Shown: positions 16,401-24,778 of the stretch, piece by piece
Position numbering within the stretch: the stretch's first letter is position 1
Layout: each line of letters begins with the position of its first letter
Source: Trebonia kvetii
Lineage (GTDB): Bacteria; Actinomycetota; Actinomycetes; Streptosporangiales; Streptosporangiaceae
Direction: 5' to 3'
DNA length: 64,000 nucleotides
NCBI RefSeq assembly: GCF_007827045.1
Contig: NZ_RPFW01000002.1
Coordinates: forward strand, 186,001 to 250,000
Program-made: the position numbers and the translations under genes
Notes under the pieces: generated by a model
Databases searched by the model: none
What the model saw: the letters and a program-made list of their open reading frames with translations, nothing else
What the model was told of the DNA's origin: nothing

Positions 16401-17194
16401 CGCTCGTTCAGGTCGACCCCCGATACGTGCCTGATAGCGGTGAAGCCGGCCGAGCGGGCCAGGTCGAGGAACTCCAGCGGGGCGAAGAAGCTGAGGAACG
16501 GGGTCCCCGATGACCTGGCGCCGTTCTCCGCGATGATCCAGCCCTGCCGGTCCCGCTCGTCGAGCAGTTCCAGGGGGAGCAGGAACGTCATCGCCACGGT
16601 GGAACCGGGCGTGAGCGTGGCGAACTCGCGGAGCGTCGCCAGGTTCGCCTCCCTGGTCAGGTACATGCTGACACCGGTGGAGGCGACCACGGCGGGTCGC
16701 GCGGCGTCAAAACCGGCCGCCGCGATCTCCGCCTGCCACGAGGCGCCCGCCTCGAAGTCGACGGGGACCAGGCGCAGCCAGTCCGGTATGCCGTAGCCGA
16801 GGTCGGCGAGCCGCCGCCGCTTCCACGCCTGCGTGCCCGGCTGGTCGACCTCGAACACCCGGAGCCCGGCGGCCAGGACCGCGTCGGCGCGGCGCTGCGC
16901 GAACGTGTCGAGGCCGGCGCCGAGCAGCACGTACTGGGTGACGCCGCGCTCGGCCTGCGCGGCGACCAGGTCTTCGATGAACCTGGCGCGGGCCACGATG
17001 GAGGCGCGGAACCCGGCGGTGAACACGGGATCCATATCGGGCCTGTCGCGCCAGCCGTCGGGCGGGTCGGCGAGCCGCAGCCCGATCTCGTCCTGCAGCA
17101 CGTACGGCGGCGCGTCTACCAGCACGTGCATGGCCCGCCAGAGCGCGACGCGCACCGCGGTGCTGTCCGGCTCCGTCATCTCCGCATCGGTCAC
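16331..17194 (-). CDS. Class I SAM-dependent methyltransferase, LCMT family
   Basis: 287 aa from GTG at 17194, set by TAGGTT 7 bases upstream. It belongs to the leucine carboxyl methyltransferase-like group abundant in actinobacteria (PF04072): FRASIVARARFIEDLVAAQAERGVTQYVLLGAGLDTFAQR (SAM loop), VFEVDQPGTQAWKRRRL, and PAVVASTGVSMYLTREANLATLREFA. Members methylate carboxyl or hydroxyl groups of polyketides or lipids; the substrate is unknown. It is divergent from the acetamidase gene, with two leaderless-type promoters in the gap of about 80 bases. Confidence 0.87.
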   Translation of the reverse strand: MTDAEMTEPDSTAVRVALWRAMHVLVDAPPYVLQDEIGLRLADPPDGWRDRPDMDPVFTAGFRASIVARARFIEDLVAAQAERGVTQYVLLGAGLDTFAQRRADAVLAAGLRVFEVDQPGTQAWKRRRLADLGYGIPDWLRLVPVDFEAGASWQAEIAAAGFDAARPAVVASTGVSMYLTREANLATLREFATLTPGSTVAMTFLLPLELLDERDRQGWIIAENGARSSGTPFLSFFAPLEFLDLARSAGFTAIRHVSGVDLNERYFAGRPDGLRMSTGEDFLVATT

Positions 17195-17201
17195 GCCGGC
17201 C

Positions 17202-17207
17202 AACCTA
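17202..17207 (-). promoter_or_regulatory. Predicted -10 (TAGGTT), leaderless
   Basis: Minus-strand TAGGTT ends 7 bases before the GTG at 17194 of the LCMT-family methyltransferase. Confidence 0.45.
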
Positions 17208-17261
17208 CACCGCCGGGAAAAGAGGCGCCGGGCGGGACCGGCGAAGCACGCTTCCGTTCGG

Positions 17262-17267
17262 GATAAT
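17262..17267 (+). promoter_or_regulatory. Predicted -10 (GATAAT), leaderless
   Basis: GATAAT within CCGTTCGGGATAATC ends 7 bases before the ATG at 17275. The same CCGTTCGGGATAATC string recurs at 20195-20209 before the FAD dehydrogenase gene. Confidence 0.5.
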
Positions 17268-17274
17268 CGCGCTT

Positions 17275-18207
17275 ATGGCCCTGCACCGGATTAAGCCCAC
17301 CCCAGCGGACACCACCAACTGCTTCTCCGCCGCGCACGAGCCGGTCGTCACCATCGATTCCGGCGACACGATCGTCGTGGAGTCGCTCGACGCCGCCGGG
17401 TACCTGGAGCGGCACGAGTTCCCCGGCGACACGGGCAAGCCGGTGATGTTCCCCGGCGACTTCCGCGGGCACTGCGTCAACCGGCCCGTCGCGGTGCGCG
17501 GCGCGGCGCCCGGTGACATGCTCGCGGTGCGCATCGTCGCGCTGACGCCGGTGCCGTGGGGCTGGACGGTCTCACCGGCCGTGCCGGGCTCGCCGGTGGC
17601 GCGCCGGGTTGGACTGGACGGCGCCGAGCCCGCCTGGCTGCTGTGGGACATCGACAGCGCCGCGGGCACGGCCACCGCCAACGGCCGGTACACCAGGCCG
17701 ATCGCCCCGTTCCTCGGGGTGACCGGGGTCGCGCCCGCCGGGCCAGGCGAGCACTCCACGATCCCGCCTCGCCCCGACGCGGGCGGCAACATCGACTGCA
17801 AGGAACTCGTCGCCGGCTCGACCCTGTACCTGCCGGTCGCCGCCGAGGGCGCGCTGCTCTACCTCGGCGACGGGCACGCGGCGCAGGGCGACGGTGAGTC
17901 CTGCGGCACCGCCATCGAGTGCGGCATGACGACCGAGGCCGTCGTCAGCGTCGCCGCGGGCAGGCCGCTTGCCTCGGTGCACGCGCAGACCCCGGCGGGT
18001 CTGGTCACCTTCGGGTTCTCCGCCGACCTGAACGAGGCGATGGGGGACGCGCTCGACGCGATGGTCACCTGGATGGCGTCGCTGTACGGCACGTCACGCG
18101 CCGAGGCGCTCGCCCTCGCCTCCACCTGCGTCGACCTGCGGGTCACCCAGGTAGCCAACGTCACCTGGGGCGTGCACGCCCTGCTGCCGTCCGGCCTGCT
18201 GCTTTAG
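17275..18207 (+). CDS. Acetamidase/formamidase family protein
   Basis: 310 aa of the FmdA/AmdA family (PF03069), soluble enzymes that hydrolyse formamide or acetamide to the acid and ammonia. Family segments seen: the N-terminal ADTTNCFSAAHEPVVTIDSGDTIVVESLDAAG, GHCVNRPVAVRGAAPGDMLAVRI, GGNIDCKELVAGSTLYLPVAAEGALLYLGDGHAAQGDGE with the metal-site D-x-H, and the C-terminal catalytic-region GTAIECGMTTEAVVSV. The ATG at 17275 is fixed by the promoter just upstream. A palindrome at 18209-18248 separates it from convergent hpnH. Confidence 0.9.
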   Translation: MALHRIKPTPADTTNCFSAAHEPVVTIDSGDTIVVESLDAAGYLERHEFPGDTGKPVMFPGDFRGHCVNRPVAVRGAAPGDMLAVRIVALTPVPWGWTVSPAVPGSPVARRVGLDGAEPAWLLWDIDSAAGTATANGRYTRPIAPFLGVTGVAPAGPGEHSTIPPRPDAGGNIDCKELVAGSTLYLPVAAEGALLYLGDGHAAQGDGESCGTAIECGMTTEAVVSVAAGRPLASVHAQTPAGLVTFGFSADLNEAMGDALDAMVTWMASLYGTSRAEALALASTCVDLRVTQVANVTWGVHALLPSGLLL

Positions 18208-18208
18208 C

Positions 18209-18248
18209 GTGGACGTTTGGGCACACTCCCGGGTGCCCAAACGTCCAC
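18209..18248. repeat. Long palindrome, copy 1 (16-bp arms, 8-base loop)
   Basis: GTGGACGTTTGGGCAC (18209-18224) pairs perfectly with the arm at 18233-18248. A second copy with the same core occurs at 51694-51739. It lies between convergent acetamidase and hpnH and could be a bidirectional terminator or a REP-like dispersed palindrome. Confidence 0.75.
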
Positions 18249-18276
18249 TGACCCTGCCGCGCTGGGCGAGGGACGA

Positions 18277-19281
18277 TTAGTGGCTGACCATGGCGCGCAG
18301 CGACTCGCGCAGCGAGTCCATGGTGGCCAGGACAGCGGTCGGCTCGTAGCCGCAGTGCGCCATGCAGTTGTCGCAGCGCGGGTCCTTGCCGCGGCCGAAG
18401 GAGTCCCAGTCGGTCGTGTCGAGCAGTTCCTGCCAGGAGTCGACGTAGCCGTCGTCGAGCAGGTAGCAGGGGCGCTGCCAGCCCTGGAGCGTGTACAGCG
18501 GCACGCCCCACGGGGTGCACTGGAAGTCCTGCTTGCCCTCGAGGAAGTCCAAGTAGAGCTGGGAGTGGTTGAAGCGCCACTTCTTGCGGCGGCCCTCGGC
18601 GAACGCCTTGCTGAACAGCTCGCGGGTCTGCGTCACGCCCAGGAAGCGGTCCTGGTCGGGCGCCTTGCCGTAGGCGTAGCCAGGGGCGATCTCGAGGCGG
18701 TCGACCTTGAGGTCATCGTTGATGTAGTTGAGGGTGTCGATCAGGTCCTGCGGCGTGTCGGTGTTGAACACGGTGGTGTTCGTGTAGACCGCGAAGCCCT
18801 TCGACTTGGCCAGCTTGATCGCCTCGACCGCCTGGACGAAGACGCCCTTCTTGGCGACCGCCTCGTCGTGCCTGTCGCCGATGCCGTCCAGGTGGACCAT
18901 CCAGGCGAAGTTCTTGTTCGGCTTGAACTTGTCGATGTGCTTGGGCAGGAAGACGGCGTTCGTGCACAGCACGACGAACTTCTTCCGCTTGAGCAGCTCT
19001 TCGACGATCAGGTGGATCTGGGGGTGCATCAGCGGCTCGCCGCCGGCGACGGACACCATCGGCGCGCCGCACTCCTCGACGGCGGCGATGGCCGTCTCGA
19101 CCGACATCCGCTGCTTGAGCAGCGCCGCGGGCTGCTGGATCTTGCCGCAGCCGCCGCACTTGAGGTTGCACGCGTACAGCGGCTCAAGCTCCATGATCAG
19201 CGGGTACTTCTTGACACCGCGGAGCTTCTGCTTCATCAGGTAAGTCCCGAGCTTCACCGTGAGGTGAAACGGCATCGCCAT
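18277..19281 (-). CDS. hpnH: Adenosyl-hopene transferase HpnH (radical SAM)
   Basis: 334 aa from ATG at 19281. The radical-SAM cluster motif is CNLKCGGCGK (C-x3-C-x2-C), preceded by the N-terminal MAMPFHLTVKLGTYLMKQKLRG typical of HpnH. Downstream VSVAGGEPLMHPQI, MVHLDGIGDRHD, EIAPGYAYGKAPDQDRFLG and a C-terminal Cys set (RCDNCMAHCGYEPTAVLA) complete the family pattern. HpnH joins the 5'-deoxyadenosyl radical to diploptene, the first step to C35 extended hopanoids at the membrane. No other hopanoid gene (shc, hpnC-E) is in the window. It faces a TetR gene across an 18-bp repeat array that probably controls both. Confidence 0.92.
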   Translation of the reverse strand: MAMPFHLTVKLGTYLMKQKLRGVKKYPLIMELEPLYACNLKCGGCGKIQQPAALLKQRMSVETAIAAVEECGAPMVSVAGGEPLMHPQIHLIVEELLKRKKFVVLCTNAVFLPKHIDKFKPNKNFAWMVHLDGIGDRHDEAVAKKGVFVQAVEAIKLAKSKGFAVYTNTTVFNTDTPQDLIDTLNYINDDLKVDRLEIAPGYAYGKAPDQDRFLGVTQTRELFSKAFAEGRRKKWRFNHSQLYLDFLEGKQDFQCTPWGVPLYTLQGWQRPCYLLDDGYVDSWQELLDTTDWDSFGRGKDPRCDNCMAHCGYEPTAVLATMDSLRESLRAMVSH

Positions 19282-19323
19282 GATCCAGTCTCCGTCTCTC
19301 GTGGCCCCGTGCCGCGCATCTGA

Positions 19324-19431
19324 CATGCATGACGCATCCAACATGCACTGTGCATCCAACAAGCACTGTGCATCCAACAAGCATTGCGCATTGAACATAC
19401 ACGCTGTATGTCACATGATGGCTGTATGGCA
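19324..19431. promoter_or_regulatory. Six tandem 18-bp operator-like units between hpnH and tetR
   Basis: Units begin at 19324, 19342, 19360, 19378, 19396 and 19414, exactly 18 bp apart. The central ones are CATGCACTGTGCATCCAA and CAAGCACTGTGCATCCAA. Most carry a short dyad: ATGCAC-T-GTGCAT in unit 2, ACATACA-CGC-TGTATGT across unit 5. The last unit overlaps the ATG of tetR at 19426. The layout suggests multiple binding sites for the adjacent TetR protein controlling both directions. Confidence 0.7.
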
Positions 19432-20109
19432 GCGAAACCGCAACCCCCCGCATCGCCGGATCCCGGCCCGGAGGTGACGGGCTCGTCAGCCGCCAGGGTG
19501 CGGGCGTCGTCGGCGCGACGGGCCGAGCACGCCGCCGACACCAGGGAGGCGCTGGTCGCCGCGGCGCGCCGGCTGTTCGCCGCGAACGGCTTCGACGGCA
19601 CCGGCACGGAGCAGATCGTCGCCGAGGCGCGCGTCACCCGCGGTGCGCTGTACCACCACTTCCGCGACAAGGCGGACCTGTTTCGCGCGGTCATGGCCGA
19701 GGCGGCGGGCGACGTGGCGCAGCGGCTGATCGACGAGCAACTCGCCGCGGAGGCGACCTCGCCGCTCGAGGAGATCAGGGACGGGGTGAGCGCCTTCCTC
19801 GACGTCTGCATCGCCGGCGACTTCCAGCGCATCGTGCTCGTTGACGGGCCGCGGGTGCTCGGCGCGGACGCCTGGGACGACCTGGTGGACCGCTACGGCC
19901 GCGGCATCCTCGAGGAGTGGCTTGACCGCGCCGCCGAGACCGGGGCCCTGGACGCGATGCCGGTCCGCGCCCTGGCCCGGCTGCTCATCGCGATGCTGAC
20001 CGAGGCCAGCCTGGCGATCGCCCGCGCCGACGACCCGTCCGCCGAGCGCGCCGACCTCGGCGAGGTCCTCGACCGCATGCTCACCGGCCTCCGCCCGAGA
20101 TTCGGATAA
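19426..20109 (+). CDS. TetR family transcriptional regulator
   Basis: 227 aa from ATG 19426 (ATG 19408 in frame is an alternative). After a Pro/Ala-rich extension, residues about 40-85 (TREALVAAARRLFAANGFDGTGTEQIVAEARVTRGALYHHFRDKADLF) are a classic TetR helix-turn-helix. The C-terminal half is a helical ligand/dimer domain with FLDVCIAGDFQRIVLVDGPRVLG, common in a broad group of TetR repressors. It is divergent from hpnH, with the 18-bp array reaching its start codon, so autoregulation plus control of hpnH is the likely role; the inducer is unknown. Its TAA stop lies inside a copy of the dispersed GATAACAGC repeat. Confidence 0.9.
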   Translation: MAAKPQPPASPDPGPEVTGSSAARVRASSARRAEHAADTREALVAAARRLFAANGFDGTGTEQIVAEARVTRGALYHHFRDKADLFRAVMAEAAGDVAQRLIDEQLAAEATSPLEEIRDGVSAFLDVCIAGDFQRIVLVDGPRVLGADAWDDLVDRYGRGILEEWLDRAAETGALDAMPVRALARLLIAMLTEASLAIARADDPSAERADLGEVLDRMLTGLRPRFG

Positions 20110-20128
20110 CAGCAAGAAGCGCGGAGCG
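20104..20128 (+). repeat. Dispersed GATAACAGC repeat, copy A
   Basis: Core GATAACAGCAAGAAGCGCG at the 3' end of tetR; the TAA inside the repeat is the tetR stop codon. See copies at 27600, 51663, 51777, 52413 and 62301. Confidence 0.75.
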
Positions 20129-20202
20129 TACGCCAGGACGCCGCGAGCTTGGCGGGGATGAGCGGTCATGTGGCCGGGGGGTGTTACCGCGCCTCCGTTC
20201 GG

Positions 20203-20208
20203 GATAAT
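20203..20208 (+). promoter_or_regulatory. Predicted -10 (GATAAT)
   Basis: GATAAT in CCGTTCGGGATAATC, identical to the stretch before the acetamidase gene. Here the start codon lies about 40 bases further on, so the transcript would carry a short leader. Confidence 0.4.
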
Positions 20209-20255
20209 CCTGTTCTTGATCTTGCGGTTGTTCTTGCTGGCGATGGGAGGCGCGC

Positions 20256-21926
20256 GTGGACGCGGACGTGATCGTGGTGGGGGCCGGTCTGGCCGGCCTT
20301 GTCGCGGCGGCGGAGGCGGCCGACGCGGGGCGGCGCGTCCTGCTCCTTGACCAGGAGCCGCGGCAGTCGCTCGGCGGGCAGGCCTGGTGGTCATTCGGCG
20401 GGCTGTTCTTCGTCGACTCGCCCGAGCAGCGCCGGTTGCGCGTCCGCGACTCCTTCGACCTGGCGTGGCGGGACTGGCTGGGCACGGCCGGCTTCGACAG
20501 GCCGCAGGACGAATGGCCGCGCAAGTGGGCCCGCGCCTACGTGGAGTGGGCCGCGGGGGAGAAACGCGCCTGGCTGGCCTCGATGGGGCACTCGGTCATC
20601 CCGATCGTCGGCTGGGCCGAGCGGGGCGGACACTACGGCAGCGGCCTCGGCAACAGCGTGCCGCGGTTCCACATCACCTGGGGCACCGGACCGGGGATCG
20701 TCGAGCCGTTCGCCCGCCGGGTCCTGGCGGCAGCGGAGGCCGGGCGGGTGACGCTGCTGTTCCGGCACCGGGTCGATGCGCTCACCACGACCGACGGGAC
20801 CGTGGACGGCGTCTCGGGGACCATCCTCGAGCCGAGCCACTCCCCGCGCGGCGTCTCGTCCTCGCGGACAGCTGCCGGGGAGTTCGAGTTCCGCGCGCAG
20901 GCGGTCATCGTCACCTCCGGCGGCATCGGCGGCAACCACGACCTGGTCCGCGCGGCGTGGCCGGCGCGGCTTGGCGCGCCGCCCGCGAGCATGCTGTCCG
21001 GCGTCCCCGCGCACGTCGACGGGCGGATGATCGGCATCGCGCAGACGACCGCGGGCGCCGCCGTGATCAACGACGACCGGATGTGGCACTACGTCGAGGG
21101 CATCGGCAACTGGAACCCGGTGTGGCCGCTGCACGGCATCCGCATCCTGCCGGGACCCTCGTCGCTGTGGCTGGACGCCACCGGGCGGCGGCTGCCGGTG
21201 CCGCTCTACCCGGGCTCGGACACCCTCGGCACGCTCGAGTACCTGCGCGGCACCGGCTACGACTACTCCTGGTTCATCCTCACCAGGAAGATCATCGCCA
21301 AGGAGTTCGCGCTGTCCGGCTCCGAGCAGAACCCCGACCTCACCGGCCGGGACCGCAGGGCCATGATCACCAGCCGGTTCGGCGGCGGCGTGCCAGGCCC
21401 GGTGCAGGCTTTCCTCGACCATGGCGCGGACTTCGTCGCAGCGCCCGACCTGGCCGGGCTTGTCGCGCGGATGAACGAGCTGGTCGGCGGCAGCCCGGCG
21501 CTTGACGCGCCCGTGCTTGACGCAGCGGCCATCAAGCGGGAGATCAGGGCGCGGGACGCGGATGTCACCCGGCCGTTCGGCAAGGACTTCCAGGCGAACG
21601 CGATCAGGCGGGCCCGCGCCTACCTCGGCGACCGGCTGATCAGGGTGGCCAAGCCGCACGCGCTGCTCGACCCGGCGGCCGGGCCGCTGATCGCGGTGCG
21701 GCTGCACGTGCTGACCCGCAAGAGCCTCGGCGGGCTGCACACCGACCTGTCGTCGCGGGTGCTGTCGGCGACGGGCGAGCCCATCCCCGGCCTGTACGCG
21801 GCGGGGGAGGCGGCCGGTTTCGGCGGCGGCGGCATGCACGGGTACCGGTCGCTCGAGGGGACGTTCCTCGGCGGGTGCCTGTTCTCCGGCCGGATCGCCG
21901 GCCGGGCCGCGGCCGCGGCGGCGTAG
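20256..21926 (+). CDS. FAD-binding dehydrogenase (KstD/fumarate-reductase-like)
   Basis: 556 aa from GTG 20256, after GGGAGG. The N-terminus DVIVVGAGLAGLVAAAEAADAGRRVLLLDQE is a Rossmann FAD site (GxGxxG plus Glu). The C-terminus LHTDLSSRVLSATGEPIPGLYAAGEAAGFGGGGMHGYRSLEGTFLGGCLFSGRIAGR is the second flavin-contact segment of the FAD_binding_2 family. It matches the group of predicted soluble FAD dehydrogenases (COG3573-like), related to 3-ketosteroid dehydrogenases. The substrate is unknown. It stands alone between tetR and a convergent alcohol dehydrogenase. Confidence 0.86.
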   Translation: MDADVIVVGAGLAGLVAAAEAADAGRRVLLLDQEPRQSLGGQAWWSFGGLFFVDSPEQRRLRVRDSFDLAWRDWLGTAGFDRPQDEWPRKWARAYVEWAAGEKRAWLASMGHSVIPIVGWAERGGHYGSGLGNSVPRFHITWGTGPGIVEPFARRVLAAAEAGRVTLLFRHRVDALTTTDGTVDGVSGTILEPSHSPRGVSSSRTAAGEFEFRAQAVIVTSGGIGGNHDLVRAAWPARLGAPPASMLSGVPAHVDGRMIGIAQTTAGAAVINDDRMWHYVEGIGNWNPVWPLHGIRILPGPSSLWLDATGRRLPVPLYPGSDTLGTLEYLRGTGYDYSWFILTRKIIAKEFALSGSEQNPDLTGRDRRAMITSRFGGGVPGPVQAFLDHGADFVAAPDLAGLVARMNELVGGSPALDAPVLDAAAIKREIRARDADVTRPFGKDFQANAIRRARAYLGDRLIRVAKPHALLDPAAGPLIAVRLHVLTRKSLGGLHTDLSSRVLSATGEPIPGLYAAGEAAGFGGGGMHGYRSLEGTFLGGCLFSGRIAGRAAAAAA

Positions 21927-21962
21927 CACGCGCCGCGGCGGCGGCAGGGACGGCCACGGCCG

Positions 21963-23006
21963 TCAGGCGCGGGTCATCACGACCTTGATCGCGCCGGTGT
22001 CGGCCGCGTTGCCGAACACCTTGTATGCCTCCTCGATGTCATCGAGGTCGAAGCGGTGGGTGACGAAGCGTCCCGCCTCGATCTGGTGCGCCGCGACGAG
22101 GCGGAGCAGCGTCGGCGTGGAGAAGGTGTCAACCAGGCCCGTGGTGATGGTGATGTCCCTGATCCACAGCGACTCCAGGTGCAGGGTGGCCGGGTGCCCG
22201 TGCACGCCGATGTTCGCCACCCGGCCGCCGGGGCGGACCAGTTCGGTGCACAGCTCGAAGGTGGCAGGCACGCCGACCGCCTCGATCGCGACGTCGGCGC
22301 CGAGCCCGTCGGTGATGCCGCGGACGAACTCGACCGCGTCGGTCCTGCCGTTGTTGACCGTCAGGTCGGCGCCGAACGACTTGGCGGCGTCCAGGCGGGC
22401 GTCGGCCAGGTCGATCGCCACGACGTGGCTGGGGGAGAACATGCGCGCGCTGAGGATCGCCGACAGGCCGATCGGGCCCGCGCCGACAATCGCGACGGTG
22501 TCGCCCGGGCCTACGCGGCCATTGAGCGCGCCGACTTCGTAGCTGGTCGGGAGGATGTCGGCGAGCATGAGGATCTCCTCATCGCTGGTGCCGGCCGGGA
22601 CCTTGTAGGTTGAGTTGTCGGCGAACGGCACGCGTACGTACTCGGCCTGGGTGCCGTCGATCATGTACCCGAGGATCCAGCCGCCGCCACCCAGGCACTG
22701 GCCGAACCGGCCCTCGCGACAGAATCGGCAGTGCCCGCAGGCGGACACGCAGGACACGAGCACCCGGTCACCCGGCTTGACAGCCTTCACGCCTGAGCCG
22801 ACGGAGACGACCGTGCCGACCGCCTCGTGGCCGAGGATCCGGCCGTCGGCCACCTCTGGGGTGTCGCCCTTCAGGATGTGCAGGTCGGTTCCGCAGATCG
22901 TCACCGTCTCCACCCGCACGACCGCGTCGGTGTCGTCGATGACGCGCGCGTCCGGGACTTCCTCCCAGGATTTGCTGCCTGGACCGTGGTAGACAAGCGC
23001 CTTCAT
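21963..23006 (-). CDS. Zinc-dependent alcohol dehydrogenase
   Basis: 347 aa from ATG 23006, preceded by AAGGAGGAATGCC. Medium-chain dehydrogenase: catalytic zinc ligands in ICGTDLH and GHEAVG, structural zinc Cys cluster CVSACGHCRFCREGRFGQC, and NAD-binding VAIVGAGPIGLSAILSARMF. The G-x-I-D-G-T-Q-A-E-Y-V-R-V segment resembles threonine/sorbitol- and alcohol-dehydrogenase subfamilies of this group. It oxidises a primary or secondary alcohol (or reduces an aldehyde) with NAD(P). It is divergent from cydA, and the two DosR-like boxes between them could act on both genes. Confidence 0.9.
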   Translation of the reverse strand: MKALVYHGPGSKSWEEVPDARVIDDTDAVVRVETVTICGTDLHILKGDTPEVADGRILGHEAVGTVVSVGSGVKAVKPGDRVLVSCVSACGHCRFCREGRFGQCLGGGGWILGYMIDGTQAEYVRVPFADNSTYKVPAGTSDEEILMLADILPTSYEVGALNGRVGPGDTVAIVGAGPIGLSAILSARMFSPSHVVAIDLADARLDAAKSFGADLTVNNGRTDAVEFVRGITDGLGADVAIEAVGVPATFELCTELVRPGGRVANIGVHGHPATLHLESLWIRDITITTGLVDTFSTPTLLRLVAAHQIEAGRFVTHRFDLDDIEEAYKVFGNAADTGAIKVVMTRA

Positions 23007-23150
23007 GGCATTCCTCCTTGAGCCTGATGCTGACCATGCCTTCACTCATGCTCCGGGACGGCGGGCCTGCCTCGCAGAGGCGAAAGCCGGCCCTGGGCCC
23101 GCCGAAGGTCCTGGGGCGGCGTCCGCTCCCGCACGCCGGCCAGGCGAAAC

Positions 23151-23185
23151 GGGACTTTCGTCCTGGTGCACCCGGGACATTAGCC
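23151..23185. promoter_or_regulatory. Two DosR/DevR-like boxes upstream of cydA
   Basis: GGGACTTTCGTCC (23151-23163) and GGGACATTAGCC (23174-23185) start 23 bp apart. Both resemble the core of the DosR/DevR hypoxia box (GGGACTwwaGTCCC). They are about 115-145 bases before cydA and about 150 before the divergent alcohol dehydrogenase. A possible -10 for cydA (TACTAT) is at 23266-23271. Confidence 0.5.
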
Positions 23186-23297
23186 GGTGACCTCCACATA
23201 TCCGGAAATGGTCAACTGTCCATCGCGCCGCGCCCTCGTGACGAGGCGGAACAAGAATTGACGGGTACTATTCCCACGTCGCGGGGGAGGCGAAAGA

Positions 23298-24761
23298 GTG
23301 AGCGTGCTTGAACTTTCACGATGGCAGTTCGGCATCACCACCGTTTACCATTTCCTTTTCGTCCCTATCACCATCGGGCTCGGATTCCTTGTCGCCGGGT
23401 TCGAGACCGCGTGGATAAGCACCAAGCGCGAGCGCTGGCTGCGGCTGGCGAAGTTCTACGGCAAGCTGTTCCTGATCAATTTCGCCCTCGGCGTCGTCAC
23501 CGGAATTGTGCAGGAATTCCAGTTCGGCATGAACTGGTCCGCCTATTCGCGGCAGGTGGGCAACATCTTCGGCGCCCCGCTGGCGATTGAGGCGCTGCTC
23601 GCGTTCTTCCTCGAATCCACGTTCCTCGGGCTGTGGATATTCGGCTGGGACCGGCTGCCGCCCCGGCTGCACGCCGCCTGCATGTGGATCGCCGCGACAG
23701 GCACGCTGCTTTCCGCCTACTTCATTCTGGCCGCCAACGCCTGGATGCAGCACCCGGTGGGCTCTACCTACAACCCGGCGACCAGGCAGGACGAACTGAC
23801 GTCGTTCGCCGCGGTGCTGTTCAACCCGGCCCAGCTGGCCGGCTTCCCGCACGTCATCGCGGGCTGCTTCCTCACCGCGGGGGCCCTGGTGGCGGGCGTG
23901 GCGCTGTGGCAGATCCTGCGGCCGGGCATCGCGGAAGCCCACGCACTGGCATTCAGGCACGCGCTGAAGACGGGGGCCATCACCGCGGTCATCGGCGCAG
24001 TCGCCGTGATCATCACCGGCGACACCCAGGGCAAGCTGTTCACCACCCAGTACCAGCCGATGAAGATGGCCGCCGCCGAGGCGCTCTACCACACGTCCAC
24101 GCCCGCGCCGTTCTCGCTGCTCACCATCGGCTCGCTGAACGGGTCGAACCCGGTCTTCGAGATCACCCTGCCCCGCCTGCTTTCCTTCCTGGCCACCGGC
24201 AACTGGTCGCGCACCGTGCCGGGCATCGACAACCTGCAGCAGCAGTACCAGGCGCAGTTCGGCCCCGGCTCCTACATCCCGTACGTGCCCGTTATCTACT
24301 GGTCGTTCCGGATCATGGTCGGGGTCGGCATGCTCGCCGCGCTGATCGCCATCGTGTCGCTCTGGGCCACCAGGCGCGGCCGTACGCCCGCGCAAGGCAA
24401 CCGCGGCTTGTGGCGCAAGACGCTGATCGCCTCGGCGATCGCGCTGCCGCTGCTGCCGCTGCTTGGCAACTCGTTCGGCTGGATCATGACAGAGATGGGC
24501 CGCCAGCCGTGGCTGGTCTACGGCCAGCTGAAGACCGCCGACGGGGTGTCGGCCAACTCCGCGGGCGAGGTGCTCACCTCGCTGATCGTCTTCACCGTGC
24601 TGTACGGGGGGCTCGCCGTCCTTGAGGTCGGGCTGCTGCTCAAGTACATCAAGGGCGGGCTGACCAGCGAGCCGCTGCCTAGCTACGGCGCGCGGGCGCC
24701 GGGCGGCGAAGACTCAGGCGGCCCCGGCGGGGCCGACGAGCCGATGCAACTGGTCTACTGA
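23298..24761 (+). CDS. cydA: Cytochrome bd oxidase subunit I
   Basis: 487 aa from GTG 23298, after GGGGGAGG. About nine membrane helices. Heme ligands are His18 (TVYHFLF, heme b595), His in QLAGFPHVIAG (heme b558) and Met in GWIMTEMGRQPW (heme b558). The quinol-binding Q-loop region is the short type common in actinobacteria. The complex oxidises menaquinol or ubiquinol and reduces O2 to water with high affinity, without proton pumping. First gene of cydABDC; cydB follows after 17 bases. Confidence 0.96.
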   Translation: MSVLELSRWQFGITTVYHFLFVPITIGLGFLVAGFETAWISTKRERWLRLAKFYGKLFLINFALGVVTGIVQEFQFGMNWSAYSRQVGNIFGAPLAIEALLAFFLESTFLGLWIFGWDRLPPRLHAACMWIAATGTLLSAYFILAANAWMQHPVGSTYNPATRQDELTSFAAVLFNPAQLAGFPHVIAGCFLTAGALVAGVALWQILRPGIAEAHALAFRHALKTGAITAVIGAVAVIITGDTQGKLFTTQYQPMKMAAAEALYHTSTPAPFSLLTIGSLNGSNPVFEITLPRLLSFLATGNWSRTVPGIDNLQQQYQAQFGPGSYIPYVPVIYWSFRIMVGVGMLAALIAIVSLWATRRGRTPAQGNRGLWRKTLIASAIALPLLPLLGNSFGWIMTEMGRQPWLVYGQLKTADGVSANSAGEVLTSLIVFTVLYGGLAVLEVGLLLKYIKGGLTSEPLPSYGARAPGGEDSGGPGGADEPMQLVY

Positions 24762-24778
24762 GCACGGAAGGCACCGAC

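Noticed and set aside
19324..19431. 18-bp array as a CRISPR
   Set aside because: Units abut directly with no spacers, are too short, and contain dyads; no cas genes are present.
23190..23297. Rex operator in front of cydA
   Set aside because: No TTGTGAA-N-TTCACAA-like palindrome is present; the DosR-like boxes are the better-supported signal.
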